Part shown: positions 6,226-9,143 of the stretch, piece by piece
How positions within the stretch are numbered: position 1 is the first letter of the stretch
Layout: each line of letters starts with the position of its first letter
Assembly: GCA_023413275.1 (NCBI GenBank)
Contig: JAEZPX010000138.1
Coordinates: forward strand, 1-9,143
DNA: 9,143 bases
Direction: 5' to 3'
Origin: Bacillota bacterium
Lineage (GTDB): Bacteria; Bacillota; Clostridia; Lachnospirales; Anaerotignaceae
The notes under the pieces: generated by a model
Database searches by the model: none
What the model was told of the DNA's origin: nothing
The model's input: the letters and a program-made list of their open reading frames with translations, nothing else
Program-made: the position numbers and the translations under genes

Positions 6226-6930
6226 TTACTTTTGTTGTGATTGATACCAAACTTCAGTAACAATACAGTTGTAAACGCTTGACACGCGAATTCGAACGTA
6301 CTTTGTAAAGTAAGTTGGAATGATTACGCCAATTACATTTGGTAAAATCTCAATCCTCTGAGGATCCAGAAGTATATTTCTTGCATCAGGGCTATTTTCA
6401 ATGGAAACAACAATTGGGTAATCACCCAAATTGCTTACACAAAATGTAACTGTATTTGCATTTGCTGTCAGAAAAAATGGTGACACTTCACTATTTCCAC
6501 TGGTTGAAACAGATATTTTCTTCTCAAAAAAAGTCTTCCCCTTGCAACTTGGCGCAATAATTTCCTGCCGATAAACTACAATCATCTGACAAGAATAAAA
6601 ATAGTTGTCGCCATACTCAAGTATCATCCCATTATTTTCTTTCATCCTTGATGCCAAGGCATAATAAATCTCCGAAATATCTATCATTATTTCGTTTTCA
6701 CTGTAATTTTGATAGCCATAACTTCTATTTGCGTAAGATTCATTCTCAGGTCCATAATTATATCCTTCGTTGAGATAACAGCGAAATCCCCCACCTGTAA
6801 TTACTCTATCAACTTCCAAGAGAAGATAAGCTGATTCTACCAATTGATATTGAGGAATATTTTCCATCTGAAAATAGATCGTACTAAAAGTATCAAAATT
6901 AGTGAGAGAAATTGGTACCCTACTTCTCAT
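6226..6930 (-). CDS. Tyr-rich protein with DNRLRE-like N-terminal half and DUF6385-like C-terminal domain
   Basis: Structural-type protein of unknown function, 234 residues. The ATG at 6930 is preferred over the GTG at 6942 because AGGTGAT sits 7 nt before it, while the GTG lies inside that ribosome binding site. Residues about 1-122 are a beta-rich region with the look of a DNRLRE/disaggregatase-related domain: an IYFQMENIPQYQLVESAYLLLEV block at 18-40, a Tyr/Asn-rich stretch at 57-77 and IDISEIYYALASRMKENNG at 83-101. Residues 131-234 (GKTFFEKK to WYQSQQK) match the C-terminal domain of the downstream repeat protein, with the shared core N-L/I-G-x-x-P-I-x-V-S followed by SPD. There is no signal peptide. 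Like its neighbour it probably assembles into a surface layer without secretion by the Sec route, for example on the spore from the mother-cell side. The DNRLRE call is tentative; the paralogy with the neighbour is visible directly. Confidence 0.7.
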   Translation of the reverse strand: MRSRVPISLTNFDTFSTIYFQMENIPQYQLVESAYLLLEVDRVITGGGFRCYLNEGYNYGPENESYANRSYGYQNYSENEIMIDISEIYYALASRMKENNGMILEYGDNYFYSCQMIVVYRQEIIAPSCKGKTFFEKKISVSTSGNSEVSPFFLTANANTVTFCVSNLGDYPIVVSIENSPDARNILLDPQRIEILPNVIGVIIPTYFTKYVRIRVSSVYNCIVTEVWYQSQQK

Positions 6931-6937
6931 ATTCCTT

Positions 6938-6944
6938 ATCACCT
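6938..6944 (-). promoter_or_regulatory. Ribosome binding site of the DNRLRE-like gene
   Basis: AGGTGAT matches the 16S-complementary sequence AGGTGATC and sits 7 nt before the ATG at 6930. This places the start four codons inside the longest open frame. Confidence 0.7.
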
Positions 6945-6968
6945 ACCTTAGCTTTATAAATAAAAAAA

Positions 6969-6975
6969 CCTCCTT
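6969..6975 (-). promoter_or_regulatory. Orphan Shine-Dalgarno sequence near the predicted 5' end
   Basis: A perfect AAGGAGG is followed by seven Ts and has no ATG, GTG or TTG at a usable distance; the true start is 38 nt away with its own site. It falls about 10 nt into the predicted transcript. In the Bacillus thuringiensis cry3A leader, a similar start-less site (STAB-SD) binds ribosomes and protects the 5' end of the mRNA. The same role here is inference. Confidence 0.5.
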
Positions 6976-6991
6976 ACGCTTGTTCTCAATT

Positions 6992-7018
6992 TATACTATG
7001 TAACGAGGACAAAAGTGT
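6992..7018 (-). promoter_or_regulatory. Candidate SigK-type promoter of the surface-protein cluster
   Basis: On the - strand, AC at 7018-7017, then 16 nt, then CATAGTATA at 7000-6992, which matches the SigK -10 pattern CATANNNTA in full. SigK drives late mother-cell genes for coat and exosporium proteins. A SigA reading (TATAAA at 6997-6992) has no acceptable -35 box. The pattern is short, so the call rests on position and on the related element upstream of the next gene. Confidence 0.45.
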
Positions 7019-7419
7019 GATAACACGGGCAGAGCATTTGACGTTTTGTCATCTTTTTATGAATAAAATCTCAATTTCTTATGCAAAGGAGTAAAATTGA
7101 CCTTAATTCCATTTAAAAATAAGGGCAAGATGCAAAAAACCGTCCTTGCTCCACTTAGAAAATAAAATTTGATATAGTTTTAAATAAAAAGACAGGGTGG
7201 TAAGAAATTGATAATCCATTTCTTACCACCCTGTCTTTATTTTAGTGAATCAACCACCTTAAACAAGTTGCTCCTTCACCCATTTTTCCAATTAAAATTC
7301 GTATTATTTAATAAATCATTTATTATAAGGTTTTGCCTCATTTTCTTAAGACGAAGGAACTATGTTGTTTCTTCTTAATTCCTTCAATTTATCCCCTTGA
7401 TTCCCAATTAGAAAAGCTT
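7019..7419. other. Intergenic region between the surface-protein cluster and the M20 gene
   Basis: No convincing gene is seen in these 401 bases. The one clear element is the 21-bp perfect stem at 7188-7238. Minor features are a weak hairpin (GGGCAAG near 7122 with CTTGCTC near 7145), a 7-bp inverted repeat (GAAGGAA 7353-7359 with TTCCTTC 7379-7385), and two very short open frames on the + strand between 7059 and 7165 that I do not call as genes. Confidence 0.6.
7188..7238. terminator. Strong, probably bidirectional terminator downstream of the M20 gene
   Basis: A 21-bp perfect inverted repeat (7188-7208 with 7218-7238) flanks a 9-nt loop. It has TTTATTTT on its + side and TTTTTATTT when read on the - strand. 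It lies about 180 nt past the stop of the M20 gene, which is transcribed towards it, and insulates that gene from the surface-protein cluster. No + strand gene ends just before it. Confidence 0.82.
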
Positions 7420-8583
7420 TTAAAATAACTGTGAAATCACACAGGCCCATAGCTTTGGACGCTCAAACATACTCTCTACCAATGCATATTCACGAACTGT
7501 GTGGTTCCATTGACCTCTCACTCCGCAGGAACAGATTGTAGGTACCCCAGCAATGGTAAGATATGCCGCATCAGAACTTCCTCCCAGGTCTTGGCACTGA
7601 TGGTCTCCAAGGCCATAGGAAATGGCAATTTCCCGTACTTTATTGAAAAAATCCATGCCCATCTCACTGCGCTCAAAAGGCAGCATCTCATTGGTATACT
7701 GATATGTAGTGCTGGTTCCATCTATATAGGTCTTGGCACAAATTTCCTCCACCTGTTTTTTTAGCTTATCCATTTCTGAAACCTTTGTTGTACGCATATC
7801 TACAGCAATATCACAATTTTTCGGAACAGCCCCAGACATGGTTCCTCCATTTATTACACCCACACTGACTGTAGTTCCAGCTTCCAGATTTGTCAAATCA
7901 GCTAAATCCCCAATCTTTTTTGCCATCTCAACAATTGCATTACGGCCAGAAACAAAATCATTTCCGGCGTGGGCTTCAACACCCTCAACACTTATTTGAA
8001 TTTCAGTCTTACCCTTGCGTGAAACGCAAAGATTGTCATTCATTAATCCCGTTTCCATATTAAATGCACAAGCCGCACCTCGCCCCTGTTCCATCAAAAC
8101 TTCTGCAGTACTTGAACCATAATGCAGACATTCTTCATCTCCTGCAAATAATATCTTAATGGGCCGTTTGTTGTATCCTATATGGTTTAGTGCCTTTACA
8201 GTGTAAAGGGCAATAATAATTCCCCCCTTCATATCTAACACTCCGGGACCATAAGCCTTTTCTCCCTCAATGTGAAATGGATTTTCACCAAGTTTTCCTT
8301 TGGGAAATACGGTATCCATATGACCACTAAACAAAATGGGTGCGCCTTCACGATCTTCCCCCATAATTCCAACCAGAACATCACCGTTTCCCTCCCCCAC
8401 GGGAATATTGCGACAAACAAAACCTTCTTTTTCAAATTCCTGTCGAACACGCTGCCCACAGCGGTTCACGCCATCCGATTCACCATAAAAGCTCTCAATA
8501 TTTACAATATCACGCCAATCAGCAATAATTTCATCACGATGCTTGTCAATGTAGTTGTTAATTTCAGTTAAAAAGCTTTCCAT
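7420..8583 (-). CDS. M20 family metallopeptidase (glutamate carboxypeptidase-like)
   Basis: Zinc-dependent exopeptidase or deacylase of the M20/ArgE-DapE-CPG2 superfamily, 387 residues, no signal peptide, so cytosolic. All expected active-site residues are present: H88 and D90 in SGHMDTVFPKG, the bridging D117 in GPGVLDMKGG, the catalytic and metal-binding pair E150-E151 in GDEE, E177 in NMETGL, and H361 in GQWNHTV. H205 in EAHAG is the conserved residue of the dimerisation or lid domain (about 190-300). The order and wording resemble carboxypeptidase G2 more than DapE or PepT, but the substrate (C-terminal Glu, an acylated amino acid or a dipeptide) cannot be settled from sequence. The ribosome binding site is weak (GGGGA, 7 nt from the ATG). 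It is divergent from a LysR-family gene with a 274-bp shared regulatory region, so control by that regulator is likely. Confidence 0.9.
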   Translation of the reverse strand: MESFLTEINNYIDKHRDEIIADWRDIVNIESFYGESDGVNRCGQRVRQEFEKEGFVCRNIPVGEGNGDVLVGIMGEDREGAPILFSGHMDTVFPKGKLGENPFHIEGEKAYGPGVLDMKGGIIIALYTVKALNHIGYNKRPIKILFAGDEECLHYGSSTAEVLMEQGRGAACAFNMETGLMNDNLCVSRKGKTEIQISVEGVEAHAGNDFVSGRNAIVEMAKKIGDLADLTNLEAGTTVSVGVINGGTMSGAVPKNCDIAVDMRTTKVSEMDKLKKQVEEICAKTYIDGTSTTYQYTNEMLPFERSEMGMDFFNKVREIAISYGLGDHQCQDLGGSSDAAYLTIAGVPTICSCGVRGQWNHTVREYALVESMFERPKLWACVISQLF

Positions 8584-8729
8584 AAGTCATTCCCCATTTC
8601 TTATTCACATGAATCACCAACAACAAAACTGAACACTTACACCTAAAAAAACACTTATACTCTCTAAATTATTGAAAATAACGTCTATCATTTTGTTATC
8701 ATTGAATCAAGAGCATACTTTGTTGTGCA

Positions 8730-8744
8730 TTATGTATATCATAA
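8730..8744. promoter_or_regulatory. Candidate LysR-family operator (T-N11-A dyad)
   Basis: TTATG-TATAT-CATAA is a perfect 5-bp dyad containing T-N11-A at 8731-8743, the usual LysR-family recognition pattern. It is nested in a second inverted repeat, TTGTG at 8723-8727 and CACAA at 8746-8750, whose centre is half a base away. It lies just downstream of the predicted M20 transcription start and about 85 bp upstream of the regulator's own start. Confidence 0.4.
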
Positions 8745-8775
8745 ACACAATAAAAGCAATTGATTTTGTACATTC

Positions 8776-8805
8776 ATCTTACTACTTGACTTTTTAATCT
8801 GTCAA
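8776..8805 (-). promoter_or_regulatory. SigA-type promoter of the M20 gene
   Basis: On the - strand, TTGACA at 8805-8800, an 18-nt spacer, then TAAGAT at 8781-8776. It would give a leader of about 185 nt before the M20 start codon. No riboswitch-like structure was seen in that leader; it contains a TATCATT direct repeat with an 11-bp period at 8686-8703. Confidence 0.6.
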
Positions 8806-8814
8806 TGATATAAA
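8786..8814 (+). promoter_or_regulatory. SigA-type promoter of the LysR-family gene
   Basis: TTGACT at 8786-8791, a 17-nt spacer, then TATAAA at 8809-8814. It is interleaved with the opposing M20 promoter, so the two polymerases would compete for the same DNA. The leader would be about 37 nt. Confidence 0.65.
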
Positions 8815-8857
8815 TTTCATATATCTATTCTAATTTGGAATAAGAGAGGTGCTTGAA

Positions 8858-9143
8858 TTGGATACAATGAAGCTGCACTGCTTTAAAATCACAGCTAAAT
8901 ATGAAAGTGTTACAAAAGCGTCTGAAGAATTATATATTCCTCAACCAACGATAAGCAAACAAATTCGCTCTTTAGAGGCAGAACTTGGCTTCCAGCTTTT
9001 CACAAGGCGAGGAAAACATATTTACTTAAACGAAAGTGGAAAAATTTTTTTGGAATATGTAAAGAAATTTGACAACCTCATGGAAGACTGTAAAAAGGAA
9101 ATTATTGATCAAAAACAAGCAGCAGAAGGTTCCGTATCACTTC
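8858..9143 (+). CDS. LysR-family transcriptional regulator (3' end cut by window)
   Basis: N-terminal DNA-binding part of a LysR-type regulator; 95 codons are visible and the family usually has about 290-300 residues, so the effector-binding domain lies outside the window. The winged helix-turn-helix runs from about residue 5 to 64: SVTKASEELYIPQPTISKQ at 17-35, then IRSLEAELGFQLFTRRGK at 36-53 and LNESGKIFL at 57-65, all typical of the family. A TTG start at 8858 is chosen because AGGTG at 8847-8851 lies 6 nt upstream, while the in-frame ATG at 8867 is 15 nt away. Divergent orientation with the M20 gene is the classical arrangement for a LysR regulator and its target. The inducer is unknown. 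Confidence 0.9.
   Translation, partial: MDTMKLHCFKITAKYESVTKASEELYIPQPTISKQIRSLEAELGFQLFTRRGKHIYLNESGKIFLEYVKKFDNLMEDCKKEIIDQKQAAEGSVSL

Noticed and set aside
5397..6930. Prophage tail-fibre region
   Set aside because: The repeat protein could suggest a fibre, but there are no tail, baseplate, chaperone or lysis genes, and the neighbours are glycosyltransferases and sugar-nucleotide enzymes.
7059..7165. Two tiny + strand open frames: ATG 7059 (11 codons) and TTG 7097 (22 codons, with AAAGGAG 5 nt upstream)
   Set aside because: Too short to judge, no recognisable sequence, no promoter seen, and frames of this size are expected by chance.
7501..8571. Several open frames overlapping the M20 gene on both strands
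   Set aside because: They lack ribosome binding sites and family resemblance, while the M20 frame covers the region with all catalytic residues intact.

Overview
The window looks like chromosomal DNA from a low-GC, Gram-positive, probably endospore-forming anaerobe (Bacillota, most likely Clostridia). The grounds are AT-rich codon use, strong AAGGAGG-type ribosome binding sites, a CapE-like protein close in wording to the staphylococcal enzyme, and a pair of proteins sharing a C-terminal domain I associate with clostridia and related spore formers. The genus cannot be fixed from the sequence.

Left arm (1-3415, + strand): a tightly packed three-gene operon entered just inside its first gene. 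It encodes a CapE/FnlA-type UDP-GlcNAc 4,6-dehydratase/5-epimerase, an RmlD-like reductase, and a family 2 glycosyltransferase carrying a degenerate methyltransferase-like C-terminal half. The genes abut or overlap by a few bases, and the operon ends at a symmetric, probably bidirectional terminator. Together they should make a nucleotide-activated 2-acetamido-2,6-dideoxy-L-hexose and contribute to its transfer.

Middle (3520-7018, - strand): three genes converge on that terminator. In transcription order they are a Tyr-rich protein with a DNRLRE-like N-terminal half, a Thr/Ser/Asn-rich protein with four near-identical 19-residue repeats, and a GT2-TPR glycosyltransferase. The first two share a C-terminal domain of about 105 residues (DUF6385 from memory). 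None of the three has a signal peptide or membrane segment. Each is preceded by a sequence resembling a late mother-cell sporulation (SigK-type) promoter. A strand-specific hairpin separates the repeat protein from the glycosyltransferase. The simplest reading is a surface-protein module, possibly for the spore, in which the repeat protein is glycosylated by the neighbouring transferase with sugar made by the left-arm operon. This is inference.

Right arm (7188-9143): after about 0.25 kb of largely featureless DNA and a 21-bp perfect-stem terminator comes an M20 metallopeptidase gene (- strand) with a complete set of metal-binding residues. It is divergent from a LysR-family regulator gene (+ strand, cut by the window end). 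Their predicted promoters overlap face to face in about 40 bp, next to a T-N11-A dyad typical of LysR-family sites. This arm looks like an unrelated metabolic unit.

No rRNA, tRNA, insertion sequence, CRISPR array or phage gene was recognised.
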